A DNA stretch of 64,000 bases from Vibrio chagasii (GCF_024347355.1 NZ_AP025465.1:2852001-2916000), one strand, 5' to 3'; positions 1-9,159 are shown, counted from the stretch's first letter. A program made the numbers and translations. Notes: a model not told the origin generated them from the letters alone.

Positions 1-185
1 CGTTTTGCTTCTAAACGTTGTATCGCTTCTCGGATTGAAGGACGAGACACATCGAACTGTTTCGCCAGTTCGCGCTCAGGCGGCAACTGCTGCCCAGGAG
101 CCAGTGTTCCTTCCACAATCAACCTTTCTAACTCTTGTTCGATTACATCGGAGAGTTTTGGCTGACGAATCCTTTGATAAGCCAT
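1..185 (-). CDS. pdhR: Pyruvate dehydrogenase complex repressor PdhR, N-terminal part (runs off the window)
   Basis: Only the first 61 codons are present. They encode a GntR-type winged helix almost identical to the start of E. coli Pdh[18 protein letters not shown], then [16 protein letters not shown] as the recognition-helix region. PdhR represses its own operon and the pyruvate dehydrogenase genes and is released by pyruvate. The ATG at 183-185 is the start because homology begins exactly there. A perfect PdhR operator lies 31 bp upstream, which supports autoregulation. The effector-binding FCD domain lies outside the window, and aceE would be expected in the same direction beyond base 1. 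Confidence 0.95.
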   Translation of the reverse strand, partial: MAYQRIRQPKLSDVIEQELERLIVEGTLAPGQQLPPERELAKQFDVSRPSIREAIQRLEAK

Positions 186-215
186 AGTTTGTTGTTCTTC
201 TTTTTCTTCGCTGAC

Positions 216-232
216 AATTGGTAATACCAATT
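216..232. promoter_or_regulatory. PdhR operator
   Basis: The sequence AATTGGTAATACCAATT is a perfect 7+3+7 palindrome matching the known PdhR box (AATTGGTnnnACCAATT). It sits just upstream of the pdhR start, so PdhR probably represses its own operon here. Confidence 0.9.
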
Positions 233-330
233 TTAAGTTGGGCAGAAATTAACATAATTAAAACGCCACTGTCCAGCGTAAAATTGACCTGCATCATAGA
301 ACGCAGTGTGAATTAACCACGATTTAACAA

Positions 331-444
331 ATGAAATTTAAAACAGCAACCAAATTGGTCTTACCATTTACAGCGCTAATACTTTTGGGGAGTATTCGTG
401 CTAGAAAGTTTCAGGATAAAAATGAATTGTTTCAGAAAGATTAG
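331..444 (+). other. Possible small exported-peptide ORF or gene remnant
   Basis: A 37-codon ATG frame encodes MKFKTATKLVLPFTALILLG followed by SIRA and a short polar tail ending at TAG. The first 24 residues look like a signal peptide: a basic start, a hydrophobic core, then a small-residue cleavage-like end. There is no clear ribosome binding site and the polar part is only 13 residues, so it is either a decayed exported gene or a chance frame. The surrounding gap, 186-668, holds no other convincing gene. A frame on the opposite strand (376-600, cysteine rich) has no ribosome binding site and is not annotated. Confidence 0.25.
353..369. promoter_or_regulatory. Second PdhR-like site
   Basis: AATTGGTCTTACCATTT matches the PdhR box at all conserved positions but one (ACCATT instead of ACCAAT). 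It lies 137 bp from the perfect operator. Two boxes could act together on the pdhR promoter, or this one may control something in the pdhR-ampD gap. This is pattern matching only. Confidence 0.5.
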
Positions 445-630
445 CCTAAGTCGGTCAAAAATCGAACCAAGAGCACATTTGGGAGGGAAATTCTGTTCAC
501 AAGCTTTAATATCTAGGTGTTTGATAAGCTCGTCACACTCTCGATTTATTGACGCACACCCGCCAACCACTTTCTTTACATTGCAACAACAAAAATTCAC
601 AAGTGGTTATGCTAAGCGTTGATTAAGCAA

Positions 631-651
631 GGCTCTGTAATTAGCAGAGCC
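631..651 (-). terminator. Hairpin downstream of ampD
   Basis: A perfect 7-bp stem (GGCTCTG / CAGAGCC) with a 7-nt loop lies 18 bp past the ampD stop. It lacks a strong T tract in the ampD direction, so it is a weak or Rho-assisted terminator at best. Confidence 0.45.
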
Positions 652-668
652 ATGAAGAATATGAGGAA

Positions 669-1217
669 TTAGAAGCGTAATTTGCCTTTAAATTTTGCCC
701 AGTCAAAGACTAAACCTGGGTCAGTTTTGCGTAAAGGTGCTATGTATTGATGGCCAGTAATACGTTCATTAGTAATCTGAGGAAAGCTTAGTACCAACGT
801 TTCAGTTAGCTCAGTCAAGGCGTGATACTGCTGCTCTGTATAGGCAACAAAGTCACTTCCCTCTAATTCAATACCAATAGAGTAATCATTACACCTTTCA
901 CGACCGGCAAAGCTCGATTGGCCAGCATGCCAAGCCCGGTCAAGGAAAGAAACAAACTGCACCACTTCGCCATCACGGTGAATCAAGCAGTGAGAAGATA
1001 CCCCCATTTGATGAATCACTTTGAAAAACGGGTGTTCCGCTGGATCGAGATTACCCGTAAAGAACTGCTCGATATAAGGCCCACCAAATTGCCCCGGTGG
1101 CAGGCTAATATTGTGGACCACCAGTAGAGAGATATCATCGACACTCAGTCGAGCGTCAAAATACGGAGAAGGAACATGCCGAGCGTTTTCGTACCATCCT
1201 TTGGAGCAGATCGTCAT
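669..1217 (-). CDS. ampD: 1,6-anhydro-N-acetylmuramyl-L-alanine amidase AmpD
   Basis: Cytoplasmic zinc amidase that removes the stem peptide from anhydro-muropeptides during cell-wall recycling; loss of AmpD in enterobacteria derepresses AmpC beta-lactamase. The protein has the Amidase_2 fold with VVHNIS (zinc ligand H35), GIELEG (catalytic Glu) and a C-terminal ITGHQYIAPLRKTDPG that carries the remaining His and Asp ligands. The open frame extends upstream to 1268, but I chose the ATG at 1215-1217: it gives 182 aa (E. coli 183), begins at the conserved GW-ARRVPSP-like start, and has a purine-rich GAGAG upstream. It is divergent from nadC, as in E. coli. Confidence 0.95.
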   Translation of the reverse strand: MTICSKGWYENARHVPSPYFDARLSVDDISLLVVHNISLPPGQFGGPYIEQFFTGNLDPAEHPFFKVIHQMGVSSHCLIHRDGEVVQFVSFLDRAWHAGQSSFAGRERCNDYSIGIELEGSDFVAYTEQQYHALTELTETLVLSFPQITNERITGHQYIAPLRKTDPGLVFDWAKFKGKLRF

Positions 1218-1270
1218 CTTGGTCTCTCTTTCTTTTTTGCTAGCACAGTAGATTGTGACCTTGCCCATAG

Positions 1271-2242
<972 letters not shown>

Positions 2243-2269
2243 TTTACTGAATAGTAAATAGTTTATATG

Positions 2270-2298
2270 AAGGCACTGTTAATGACAGTGCCTTTTTT
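2270..2298 (+). terminator. Rho-independent terminator of nadC
   Basis: A 10-bp perfect stem (AAGGCACTGT / ACAGTGCCTT) with a 5-nt loop is followed directly by a T run. It lies 28 bp after the nadC stop and separates nadC from the pil operon. Confidence 0.9.
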
Positions 2299-2487
2299 AT
2301 TGCCTTAATTATCAGTATTTCAAACCGTTATTTAAGTTGATCGCATAAATTTGCGCGCCATATGCAACAGCCACTCAATAAATTCAAAACCACTCGCGAC
2401 CGCACCTGAACACCATTCCACTTCCCTATCTCGACTTCTATTCTCTCTACCATCTTGTGCTTGCACTGAAACAAACTAAAGAATGGA

Positions 2488-2961
2488 ATGAAAAGAATGA
2501 ATAACAAGAACAAAAGAACAAATCAGAAAGGTTTCACGCTGATTGAATTGATGATCGTAATTGCAATAATTGGCATTTTGTCTGCCTTTGCCATACCTGC
2601 TTACCAAAATTACACAATGAAAGCGCACGCTAGTGAAATGTTAAGCGCTTCTTCTGCTATGAAAATGTCGCTTGGTATATGCCTAGTAAATGGAGAGACT
2701 AATTGCGCATCAGGTAATGGTGGTGTGCCTGGGGCGCAAGACTTGGGAGCTTTTACCGTATCAGCAGTTGCTGGGGTTAGTGGAGCTGCAACAACAATTC
2801 AAGCTGTTGTAGATGCAGGGGAAACAAAAGGAAGACTAGTTGAGGGAGACACCATAACCATAACCCCTGACCTACAAAACGCCGGGGTAACATGGGCTAT
2901 TACATGTACAAATGGAGGAACACAAGGTGCAGCGGTCACTGATTGGTGTCCTGTTAACTAA
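2488..2961 (+). CDS. pilA: Type IV pilin PilA
   Basis: Major subunit of the type IV pilus. Residues 1-15 form a basic leader ending KG, cut by PilD before F16, giving the mature start [20 protein letters not shown] with the conserved Glu at mature position 5 (E20). A long hydrophobic helix follows, then a variable head with C140 and C154 near the C-terminus, which probably form the disulfide of the D-region. Start is uncertain: ATG 2488 (15-residue leader) or ATG 2497 (12-residue leader). The stop codon overlaps the pilB ATG by one base (TAATG), so it heads the pilABCD operon. The head is the part that differs most among vibrios. Confidence 0.93.
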   Translation: MKRMNNKNKRTNQKGFTLIELMIVIAIIGILSAFAIPAYQNYTMKAHASEMLSASSAMKMSLGICLVNGETNCASGNGGVPGAQDLGAFTVSAVAGVSGAATTIQAVVDAGETKGRLVEGDTITITPDLQNAGVTWAITCTNGGTQGAAVTDWCPVN

Positions 2962-4646
2962 TGCTAACCAACCTCCCTACAATTCTCCGTCAGGCTGATT
3001 TACTTAGCCTGACTCAAGAACAAGCCGTGGCGGAGCACGTGCAAGCTTCAGGTATTTCGACTCCTGAAGCTTTGCTTGTTCTTGATCTCTTCACAGGCGA
3101 CTCCCTAGCAAACAATATACAAGCCATCTTTGGCTTGCCGTTAGTTCAATTGAGCAACACAGATTATGAAGCTTTGTGTGACCAATTAGGGCTTCGCGAG
3201 CTGATAACCAAATACCGTGCACTTCCGATCTCAGTCTCTAATTCGACGCTCACAGTGGCTTCAGCCGACCCTACCGACTTACAGGCTGAAGATGATTTTC
3301 GTTTTGCTACCGGCCTGCAGATAGAACTGGCAGTCGCCAATTACTCAGAACTGGAAGGCGCGATACGCAAGTTATACGGCCGTTCTATTTCAGGGCAAGA
3401 GTCCAAACGCAAAGAGATCACCCAAGATGAACTGGCTAACCTAGTTGAAGTGTCTGACGACGAGCTCGCGTCGATTGAGGACCTTAGCCAAGACGACTCT
3501 CCAGTTAGCCGATTTATCAATCAGATACTGGTCGATGCGGTACGTAAAGGCGCATCAGATATTCATTTTGAACCTTACGAAGAGCACTACCGTGTGCGCC
3601 TGCGTTGTGACGGTATATTGGTTGAAATCCAGCAACCCGCTTCTCACCTAAGCCGACGTTTATCCGCCCGTTTAAAAATTATCGCTAAATTAGATATTGC
3701 CGAGCGTCGCTTACCTCAAGACGGACGAATAAAACTTCGCCTGAATGATGAGTTAGCGATAGACATGCGCGTCTCCACATTGCCAACCTTGTGGGGCGAG
3801 AAGATCGTACTGCGGCTGCTTGATAGCAGCGCGGCGAATCTCGATATCGACAAGCTCGGGTACAGCGGCGATCAAAAAGCCCTCTACCTGAATGCACTCA
3901 AACGCCCGCAAGGAATGATCTTAATGACAGGCCCCACTGGCAGCGGAAAAACCGTCTCGCTTTATACCGGCCTTAGAGTATTGAACACCACAGAACGTAA
4001 TATCTCCACCGCAGAGGATCCAGTAGAGATTAACCTGTGTGGCATCAATCAAGTGCAAGTGATGCCAAAGATTGGCTTCGGATTCGCTGAAGCCCTGCGC
4101 TCGTTTCTACGACAAGATCCAGATGTGGTGATGGTTGGTGAGATCCGTGATTTAGAAACCGCAGAAATAGCCATAAAAGCATCGCAAACCGGTCACTTGG
4201 TACTTTCAACTCTCCATACCAACTCTGCGGCAGAAACGGTGACCCGACTCGCTCATATGGGGATTGCGCCCTTTAATCTAGCCTCATCATTGAGCTTAAT
4301 CATTGCCCAACGACTGGCAAGACGCTTGTGCAACCAATGCAAAACCGTTGACGACTCTCCAGACATCTTTCTGCGTCACTCAATCCCTAATAGCAAAACC
4401 ATTTATAAGGCCAACCCACAAGGGTGTAACGAGTGCAATCAAGGCTATTCAGGGCGTGTCGGTATTTACGAAGTGATGCCATTCACCGACAAACTCAAAA
4501 ATAGCCTGATCAGCAAACCGAATGCGCTGGAGATTGAAGACCTTGCTCGCCGAGAAGGAATGCGCACACTGCAAGAGTCAGGGTTAGATAAATTGCTTGA
4601 AGGCACCACCAGCTATCAAGAACTGCAACGTGTTCTGTACCTATAG
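2961..4646 (+). CDS. pilB: Type IV pilus assembly ATPase PilB
   Basis: Hexameric cytoplasmic motor that drives pilus extension. The 561-aa protein has an N-terminal GspE/MshEN domain (about 1-150), then the secretion-ATPase core with Walker A GPTGSGKT near residue 324-331, an Asp box, DPDVVMVGEIRD (Walker B, about 384-395) and a His box LSTLHTNSAAE. A CNQC...CNEC tetracysteine zinc site lies near 457-495, typical of PilB/GspE and absent from PilT. It starts inside the pilA stop (one-base overlap), and pilC follows after 15 bp, so these are translationally linked. Confidence 0.96.
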   Translation: MLTNLPTILRQADLLSLTQEQAVAEHVQASGISTPEALLVLDLFTGDSLANNIQAIFGLPLVQLSNTDYEALCDQLGLRELITKYRALPISVSNSTLTVASADPTDLQAEDDFRFATGLQIELAVANYSELEGAIRKLYGRSISGQESKRKEITQDELANLVEVSDDELASIEDLSQDDSPVSRFINQILVDAVRKGASDIHFEPYEEHYRVRLRCDGILVEIQQPASHLSRRLSARLKIIAKLDIAERRLPQDGRIKLRLNDELAIDMRVSTLPTLWGEKIVLRLLDSSAANLDIDKLGYSGDQKALYLNALKRPQGMILMTGPTGSGKTVSLYTGLRVLNTTERNISTAEDPVEINLCGINQVQVMPKIGFGFAEALRSFLRQDPDVVMVGEIRDLETAEIAIKASQTGHLVLSTLHTNSAAETVTRLAHMGIAPFNLASSLSLIIAQRLARRLCNQCKTVDDSPDIFLRHSIPNSKTIYKANPQGCNECNQGYSGRVGIYEVMPFTDKLKNSLISKPNALEIEDLARREGMRTLQESGLDKLLEGTTSYQELQRVLYL

Positions 4647-4661
4647 TCCATCGGAGCTTCA

Positions 4662-5891
4662 ATGATCACTAAACCTAAGCAATCACAATTAAAAAGCTAC
4701 CACTGGAAAGGCATCAACAGCTCTGGCAAAAAAGTGTCAGGGCAGACCTTAGCGCTTACTGAATTAGAGGTGCGTGAAAAGCTCAAAGATCAGCATATCC
4801 AGATAAAGAAAATCAAAAAGAAAAGTATTTCGGCACTGACGCGTTTAACCCATCGAGTTAAATCTAGAGACATCACCGTGTTGACCCGCCAGCTTGCTAC
4901 CATGCTAGGAACTGGCGTCCCAATCGTGCAGGCGATTAAATTGGTCTCAGATAACCACCGCAAAGCTGAAATGAAATCTATCCTGTCACACATATGTAAA
5001 GGTGTCGAAGCTGGTACACCTATCTCCAAAGCGATGCGAACCGCGAGTCGCCACTTTGATGATCTTTATACCGATTTAGTCGCAACGGGTGAGCTCTCGG
5101 GTAACCTTGCGCAAGTATTTGAACGCCTAGCGACATATCGAGAGAAGAGTGAACAGCTCAAGTCTAAGGTCATCAAAGCGCTCATCTATCCTGCAATGGT
5201 GGTTACTGTCGCACTCACAGTCTCTTATTTAATGCTGACCATGGTGATTCCTGAGTTTGAGTCGATGTTTTCGGGCTTTGGTGCCGACCTCCCTTGGTTT
5301 ACTCAGCAAGTACTTGAGCTTTCTCATTGGATGCAGGCATACAGCTTTTACACGTTTGTAGGTGCTGGGTTGGCTGCCTTAGTAATCTATCAACTCTGTC
5401 AGCGCTCCTACTCGATTCGATTATCTACCAGCCGCTTAGGATTAAGGTTTCCAATCCTAGGCGGAGTAATGGCCAAAGCCTCCATTGCCAAGTTCAGTCG
5501 AACACTATCAACCAGTTTCGGTTCTGGTATCCCCATTCTCATGAGCCTAAAAACCACGGCCAAAACCGCAGGCAACCTGCACTATGAATCGGCAATCATT
5601 GAAGTACATCGTGAAACCGCTGCGGGCATCCCTATGTATATTGCCATGCGTAATACCAATGCGTTTCCTGAAATGATGTTGCAGATGGTGATGATTGGCG
5701 AAGAGTCTGGAAACCTTGATGAAATGCTCAACAAAATCGCCTCGATTTACGAGTTTGAAGTAGACAACACCGTCGACAATTTAGGCAAAATATTAGAGCC
5801 GCTGATCATTGTGTTTTTAGGATCTGTAGTGGGTGGTCTTGTGGTTGCGATGTACTTACCGATCTTTAATCTTATGAGTGTGTTAGGATAG
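4662..5891 (+). CDS. pilC: Type IV pilus inner-membrane platform protein PilC
   Basis: Inner-membrane protein that couples the PilB motor to pilin insertion. The 409 aa contain the usual two T2SSF repeats (about 70-195 and 272-395), each with the family [10 protein letters not shown] / [10 protein letters not shown] signature, and three membrane helices (about 170-190, 222-245 and near the C-terminus, 375-400). The start follows a CGGAGCTTCA stretch containing a good GGAG ribosome binding site, 15 bp after pilB. A hairpin lies between this gene and pilD. Confidence 0.95.
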   Translation: MITKPKQSQLKSYHWKGINSSGKKVSGQTLALTELEVREKLKDQHIQIKKIKKKSISALTRLTHRVKSRDITVLTRQLATMLGTGVPIVQAIKLVSDNHRKAEMKSILSHICKGVEAGTPISKAMRTASRHFDDLYTDLVATGELSGNLAQVFERLATYREKSEQLKSKVIKALIYPAMVVTVALTVSYLMLTMVIPEFESMFSGFGADLPWFTQQVLELSHWMQAYSFYTFVGAGLAALVIYQLCQRSYSIRLSTSRLGLRFPILGGVMAKASIAKFSRTLSTSFGSGIPILMSLKTTAKTAGNLHYESAIIEVHRETAAGIPMYIAMRNTNAFPEMMLQMVMIGEESGNLDEMLNKIASIYEFEVDNTVDNLGKILEPLIIVFLGSVVGGLVVAMYLPIFNLMSVLG

Positions 5892-5911
5892 CCAAAAGCA
5901 ACTAAACACCC

Positions 5912-5933
5912 ATGAGTAGAAACCTCTACTCAT
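5912..5933 (+). other. Intercistronic hairpin between pilC and pilD
   Basis: A perfect 9-bp stem (ATGAGTAGA / TCTACTCAT) with an AACC loop lies 20 bp after the pilC stop. No T run follows, so it is unlikely to be a full terminator; it may mark an RNA-processing or stability point inside the operon. Confidence 0.55.
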
Positions 5934-5957
5934 CTTGATTAAGTGGTAAAGGACACT

Positions 5958-6827
5958 ATGGAAGTATTTCACTACTATCCTTGGCTATTCCCGGTATTAG
6001 CATTCATTTTTAGTCTTCTGATTGGCAGCTTCCTTAACGTCGTCATACATCGTTTACCAATTATGATGGAACGCGAATGGCAACAAGAGTGCTCGGAGTA
6101 TTTCTCCCAATATAAAATTCCGGCGCCAGAAGGTAAGTTCAACCTCAGTGTTCCTCGCTCTACTTGCCCTAAATGTAAAACTCAATTAAGAATCGTCGAC
6201 AATATTCCAGTGTTAAGCTGGTTGTTCTTGAAGGGTAAGTGTCACAGCTGTGCTAATCCAATCAGCGCTCGCTACCCTTTGGTTGAACTGCTGACTGCGA
6301 CACTTTGCACAGTTGTTGCCAGTCACTTTGGTTTCAGTTTTTACGCTATTGCACTGGTATTTTTCACCTTTGCGTTAATTACCGCGACTTTTATCGACCT
6401 CGACACCATGCTATTGCCTGATCAAATTACCTTGCCGTTAGTTTGGTCTGGTATCGCTTTAGCCCTATTTAATATCGGCCCAGTATCGCTTCAAGACTCA
6501 GTAGTCGGCGCTATGGCTGGCTACCTCGCGTTATGGTCCGTCTACTGGCTGTTCAAACTGCTGACAGGTAAAGAAGGCATGGGTTACGGTGACTTCAAGT
6601 TACTGGCTGCACTTGGCGCATGGCTGGGTTGGCAGCATCTACCGATGATCATCCTGCTGTCTTCGCTTGTTGGCCTGGTGTTTGGTTTGATTCAGCTGCG
6701 CTTGAAACAGCAAGGCATTGATAAAGCCTTCCCATTCGGCCCTTACCTTGCGATTGCTGGTTGGGTAAGCTTGATGTGGGGTAACGACATCATGGGTTGG
6801 TATTTCACTTCAGTATTAGGAATGTAA
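5958..6827 (+). CDS. pilD: Prepilin peptidase / N-methyltransferase PilD
   Basis: Bifunctional inner-membrane enzyme that cleaves and N-methylates type IV prepilins and type II secretion pseudopilins. The 289-aa protein carries the N-terminal cytosolic zinc loop with C70, C73, C95 and C98 (CPKC / CHSC), then multiple membrane helices. The two catalytic aspartates of the aspartyl-protease family are visible in [11 protein letters not shown] (D147/D149) and GYGDFK (D212). The ATG at 5958 is preferred over an upstream GTG (5943), because AAAGGA lies just before it. In vibrios this enzyme also serves the type II secretion and MSHA systems. Confidence 0.96.
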   Translation: MEVFHYYPWLFPVLAFIFSLLIGSFLNVVIHRLPIMMEREWQQECSEYFSQYKIPAPEGKFNLSVPRSTCPKCKTQLRIVDNIPVLSWLFLKGKCHSCANPISARYPLVELLTATLCTVVASHFGFSFYAIALVFFTFALITATFIDLDTMLLPDQITLPLVWSGIALALFNIGPVSLQDSVVGAMAGYLALWSVYWLFKLLTGKEGMGYGDFKLLAALGAWLGWQHLPMIILLSSLVGLVFGLIQLRLKQQGIDKAFPFGPYLAIAGWVSLMWGNDIMGWYFTSVLGM

Positions 6828-6829
6828 CC

Positions 6830-7444
6830 ATGGCAATCATTATCGGATTAAGTGGCGGTATAGCCAGTGGAAAAACGACTGTCGCTAACCTATTCAACGA
6901 ACATTTTGGCATTGATATTGTCGACGCCGATATCGTGGCACGTGAAGTGGTTGCGTTAGGCAGTGATGGACTAAAACAGATTACTGCTCATTTTGGTGAA
7001 ACCATCTTGCTTGAAGATGGCACACTCAATCGATCTAAACTGCGCGAGCTGATCTTCTCAGACCCAGAGCAAAAACAATGGCTCAATGATCTTCTTCATC
7101 CCATGATCCGTGACAAAATTGACAGTGACCTGTCTAAAGTCACCTCTCCCTATGGTTTATTAGTCGCACCTCTATTGGTTGAAAACCAGATGCAAGGCAT
7201 GACGGATCGCGTATTAATTGTTGATGTGCCTACAGAAGTGCAAATTGAACGAACGATGAGCCGTGACAATGTTTCTAGGGAACAAGTTGCATCAATTTTG
7301 AAATCACAAGCTTCAAGAGAACAACGCTTAGCAGTTGCAGATGACGTGATTAAAAACCATACTAAAAACCAAGAACTTTTGCCGCAAATCACAGATTTAC
7401 ATAAAAAGTATCTGGCAATCAGTACAGTAGATGGGTCAGAATAG
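6830..7444 (+). CDS. coaE: Dephospho-CoA kinase
   Basis: Catalyses the last step of coenzyme A synthesis, phosphorylating the ribose 3'-OH of dephospho-CoA. The 204-aa protein begins MAIIIGLSGGIASGKTT, with the P-loop at residues 9-16, and has the expected VDADIVAREV (substrate Asp), LNDLLHPMIRD and VAPLLVE motifs. The ATG at 6830 has AGGA eight bases upstream; the longer frame from 6797 lies in pilD coding sequence. It begins 2 bp after the pilD stop, a linkage (pilD-coaE-zapD-yacG) conserved across gammaproteobacteria. Confidence 0.96.
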   Translation: MAIIIGLSGGIASGKTTVANLFNEHFGIDIVDADIVAREVVALGSDGLKQITAHFGETILLEDGTLNRSKLRELIFSDPEQKQWLNDLLHPMIRDKIDSDLSKVTSPYGLLVAPLLVENQMQGMTDRVLIVDVPTEVQIERTMSRDNVSREQVASILKSQASREQRLAVADDVIKNHTKNQELLPQITDLHKKYLAISTVDGSE

Positions 7445-7470
7445 AACTATGTTGAATGAAGGCTTGCTCG

Positions 7471-8211
7471 ATGATCACCCACAAATTTGAACATCCTCTA
7501 AATGAGAAAACACGCATCTACCTAAGAGTGGAATCACTCTTGAGGCAGTTACACCTGTCTTCTACATTTTCCGATGCTCAACAGTATCAACTCTTTTTCC
7601 GCTCTATCTTCGATCTGATTGAAATCTTCGAACAGATCCAACTCAAGAGCGAACTTGCAAAAGATCTTGAGAAGCAACGTGTCACCTACAAAAGCTGGTT
7701 AGACGTTGAAGGTGTCGATCAAGAGATGCTTACGTCACTGCTCAATGACATTGGCAACATCTATCGTGATTTAATGCACGCGGAGCGTTTTGGTCAATCT
7801 CTCAAAGAAGACCGCTTCCTAAGTGCCATTCGCCAGCGTTTTAATCTGCCTGGCGGTTCATGCTGCTTTGACCTACCAGCGCTGCATTATTGGTTACACC
7901 TCCCTCTTGATAAAAGAATGAGAGATGCCAAGGCGTGGATGGATAGCCTACAGCCTCTGTATGAAGCGCTAACGCTATGGTTAAAGCTAACCCGAGAGAC
8001 TGGTCACTTTAAAGAGCAAATTGCTCGCGCTGGCTTCTTCCAAAGCGATGCTGAAGAAGCGAATATCCTTCGCCTATCCATTCCGATGCAATACGGTGCC
8101 TACCCTATGATCTCAGGGCACAAAAACCGCTTTGCTGTTAAATTCATGAGTTTTGAAACAGGACAAGCCTGTACTCAAGATATCGAATTTGAGCTGGCTA
8201 TCTGCACCTAA
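7471..8211 (+). CDS. zapD: Cell division protein ZapD
   Basis: Cytoplasmic protein that cross-links FtsZ protofilaments and stabilises the Z ring. The 246-aa sequence matches ZapD along its length: [16 protein letters not shown] at the start, [22 protein letters not shown] in the middle and [16 protein letters not shown] near the end. The ATG at 7471 (MITHKFEHP) is preferred to 7456 because GAAGG lies eight bases before it and length then matches E. coli (247). It follows coaE by 26 bp and is followed by a terminator-like hairpin before yacG. Confidence 0.94.
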   Translation: MITHKFEHPLNEKTRIYLRVESLLRQLHLSSTFSDAQQYQLFFRSIFDLIEIFEQIQLKSELAKDLEKQRVTYKSWLDVEGVDQEMLTSLLNDIGNIYRDLMHAERFGQSLKEDRFLSAIRQRFNLPGGSCCFDLPALHYWLHLPLDKRMRDAKAWMDSLQPLYEALTLWLKLTRETGHFKEQIARAGFFQSDAEEANILRLSIPMQYGAYPMISGHKNRFAVKFMSFETGQACTQDIEFELAICT

Positions 8212-8226
8212 TTAATTTCCTTTAGC

Positions 8227-8262
8227 GTTTGGCTTGAGTGAACACTTGAGCCTAAACTTTTT
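8227..8262 (+). terminator. Terminator between zapD and yacG
   Basis: A long stem (GTTTGGCTTGAGTG pairing with CACTTGAGCCTAAAC, with G-U pairs and one bulge) is followed by TTTTTG. It probably ends or attenuates the pil-coaE-zapD transcript; yacG starts 30 bp later. Confidence 0.75.
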
Positions 8263-8291
8263 GTTATTTCACCCTCTAATTAAGAATCACT

Positions 8292-8489
8292 ATGTCGAAC
8301 AAAATCACCATCGTTAAATGCCCTCAATGTAATACTGACGTTGAATGGGGTGAACAGAGCCCACACCGTCCGTTTTGCAGTAAGCAATGTCAGATGATTG
8401 ATTTCGGTGAATGGGCAGACGAAGAGAACAGCATCGCTGGCGCACCAGACATGTCCGATAGCGATGGTTGGTCAGAAGACCAGTACTAA
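8292..8489 (+). CDS. yacG: DNA gyrase inhibitor YacG
   Basis: Small zinc protein (65 aa) that binds GyrB and inhibits gyrase in E. coli. The four zinc ligands are C10, C13, C29 and C33 (VKCPQC and FCSKQC), followed by an acidic tail [10 protein letters not shown] as in the family. The TAA stop at 8487-8489 is immediately followed by a 12-copy heptamer repeat, so the repeat sits in the 3' untranslated region before the terminator at 8585. Loss of the stop would add a repeated RDSRFEI-type tail. Confidence 0.93.
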   Translation: MSNKITIVKCPQCNTDVEWGEQSPHRPFCSKQCQMIDFGEWADEENSIAGAPDMSDSDGWSEDQY

Positions 8490-8575
8490 GATTCGAGATT
8501 CGAGATTCGAGATTCGAGATTCGAGATTCGAGATTCGAGATTCGAGATTCGAGATTCGAGATTCGAGATTCGAGA
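8490..8575. repeat. Heptanucleotide tandem repeat, about 12.3 copies of GATTCGA
   Basis: Twelve perfect uninterrupted copies of GATTCGA plus two bases start on the base after the yacG stop codon. There is no sequence variation among copies, which suggests recent slippage. The unit length is not a multiple of three, so all three forward frames read through as a seven-residue repeat and produce artefactual ORFs. A terminator follows 9 bp later. Confidence 0.98.
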
Positions 8576-8584
8576 AGAATTATT

Positions 8585-8615
8585 AAGGGTTGGCGTTTTG
8601 CGTCAATCCTTTTTT
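8585..8615 (+). terminator. Terminator of yacG
   Basis: An 11-bp stem (AAGGGTTGGCG / CGTCAATCCTT, two G-U pairs) with a 5-nt loop is followed by a T run. It lies beyond the heptamer repeat, so the repeat is transcribed with yacG. Confidence 0.8.
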
Positions 8616-8641
8616 ATTGCCGACAGTTTGGTGTTTGCCAA

Positions 8642-8684
8642 AAGAGATTCCCTACTCCTTCCTTCGTCAGTCTAGGGAATGACG
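8642..8684. repeat. Dispersed 43-bp palindromic repeat, copy 1
   Basis: This 43-bp segment, beginning AAGAGATTCCCTA and ending TAGGGAATGACG, occurs again without mismatch at 47298-47340. The arms ATTCCCTA and TAGGGAAT can pair. It resembles the small REP or MITE-like elements (CGTCATTCCC type) found between genes in many proteobacteria. Confidence 0.85.
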
Positions 8685-8849
8685 GTAACTTTAGTGTTCG
8701 GTTTACTCTGTCACCTCCTTAACTAAGGAACAGGCTAGCCCGGAGCTAATGTCTCTGAGCTAGATACATAGCATCACAAACCAAATGCAGACTACTGTAC
8801 TTCCTCACGGACAGGATTGATGCCCCAGTCCTCTCATAGCGAGCCCTTT

Positions 8850-8879
8850 GGTTTTATGTACTAATTCGTACATAAAACC
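8850..8879. other. 12-bp perfect hairpin in an unexplained segment
   Basis: GGTTTTATGTAC and its exact complement GTACATAAAACC are separated by six bases. The surrounding 8685-8906 segment has no gene I can support and contains further short dyads such as GGCTAGCC. It may be the end of a lost mobile element or a structured RNA; I could not recognise it. Confidence 0.6.
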
Positions 8880-8909
8880 TCCCGTCATCCCCAAGAGTGA
8901 GGGACGTAT

Positions 8910-8920
8910 ATGGACTCCCC
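8910..8920. repeat. IS subterminal inverted repeat, right end
   Basis: ATGGACTCCCC is the exact reverse complement of 10246-10256, and defines one end of the IS1111-type element, on the side downstream of the transposase. Confidence 0.85.
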
Positions 8921-9159
8921 TAGTATTGCAAGGAAACGAGTAAAGGTATGCAAGTGCACGTATATTCGGTTTCTTTATGGGGAGCTACCCCGAACCTCTA
9001 TGGCTTAATCCACTCAGCAAAAGTTCTTATCGAGCGTGTGGTGTATTATCACCTTCGTCCCTCTCAGAGTTTCTTTTGCTTGCTATGCTTACTCTTTACC
9101 ATAATTTACTTGCTTACATGGGGGGATTGATGTCTCCCTTAAACTTATAAAATCAACTG
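8921..9159 (-). ncRNA. Candidate seeker/bridge RNA region of the IS1111-type element
   Basis: The 239 bp between the transposase stop and the right-end repeat have no convincing ORF but contain dyads, for example GGGG-TAGCT-CCCC near 8979-8991. In IS1111 elements the guide RNA that chooses the target and donor is encoded at this position, on the transposase strand. Position and element type support the call; the RNA itself, its ends and its target-binding loop are not shown by the sequence alone. Confidence 0.45.

Noticed and set aside
376..600. Cysteine-rich 74-aa frame on the minus strand in the pdhR-ampD gap
   Set aside because: GTG start with no ribosome site, overlaps other frames, no recognisable family.
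8398..8722. Repeated RDSRFEI-type ORFs over the heptamer repeat
   Set aside because: They are translations of the tandem repeat; the yacG stop lies in front of it.
8948..9130. 60-aa ORF inside the IS non-coding end
   Set aside because: No ribosome site or similarity; it lies in the expected guide-RNA region, on the opposite strand.
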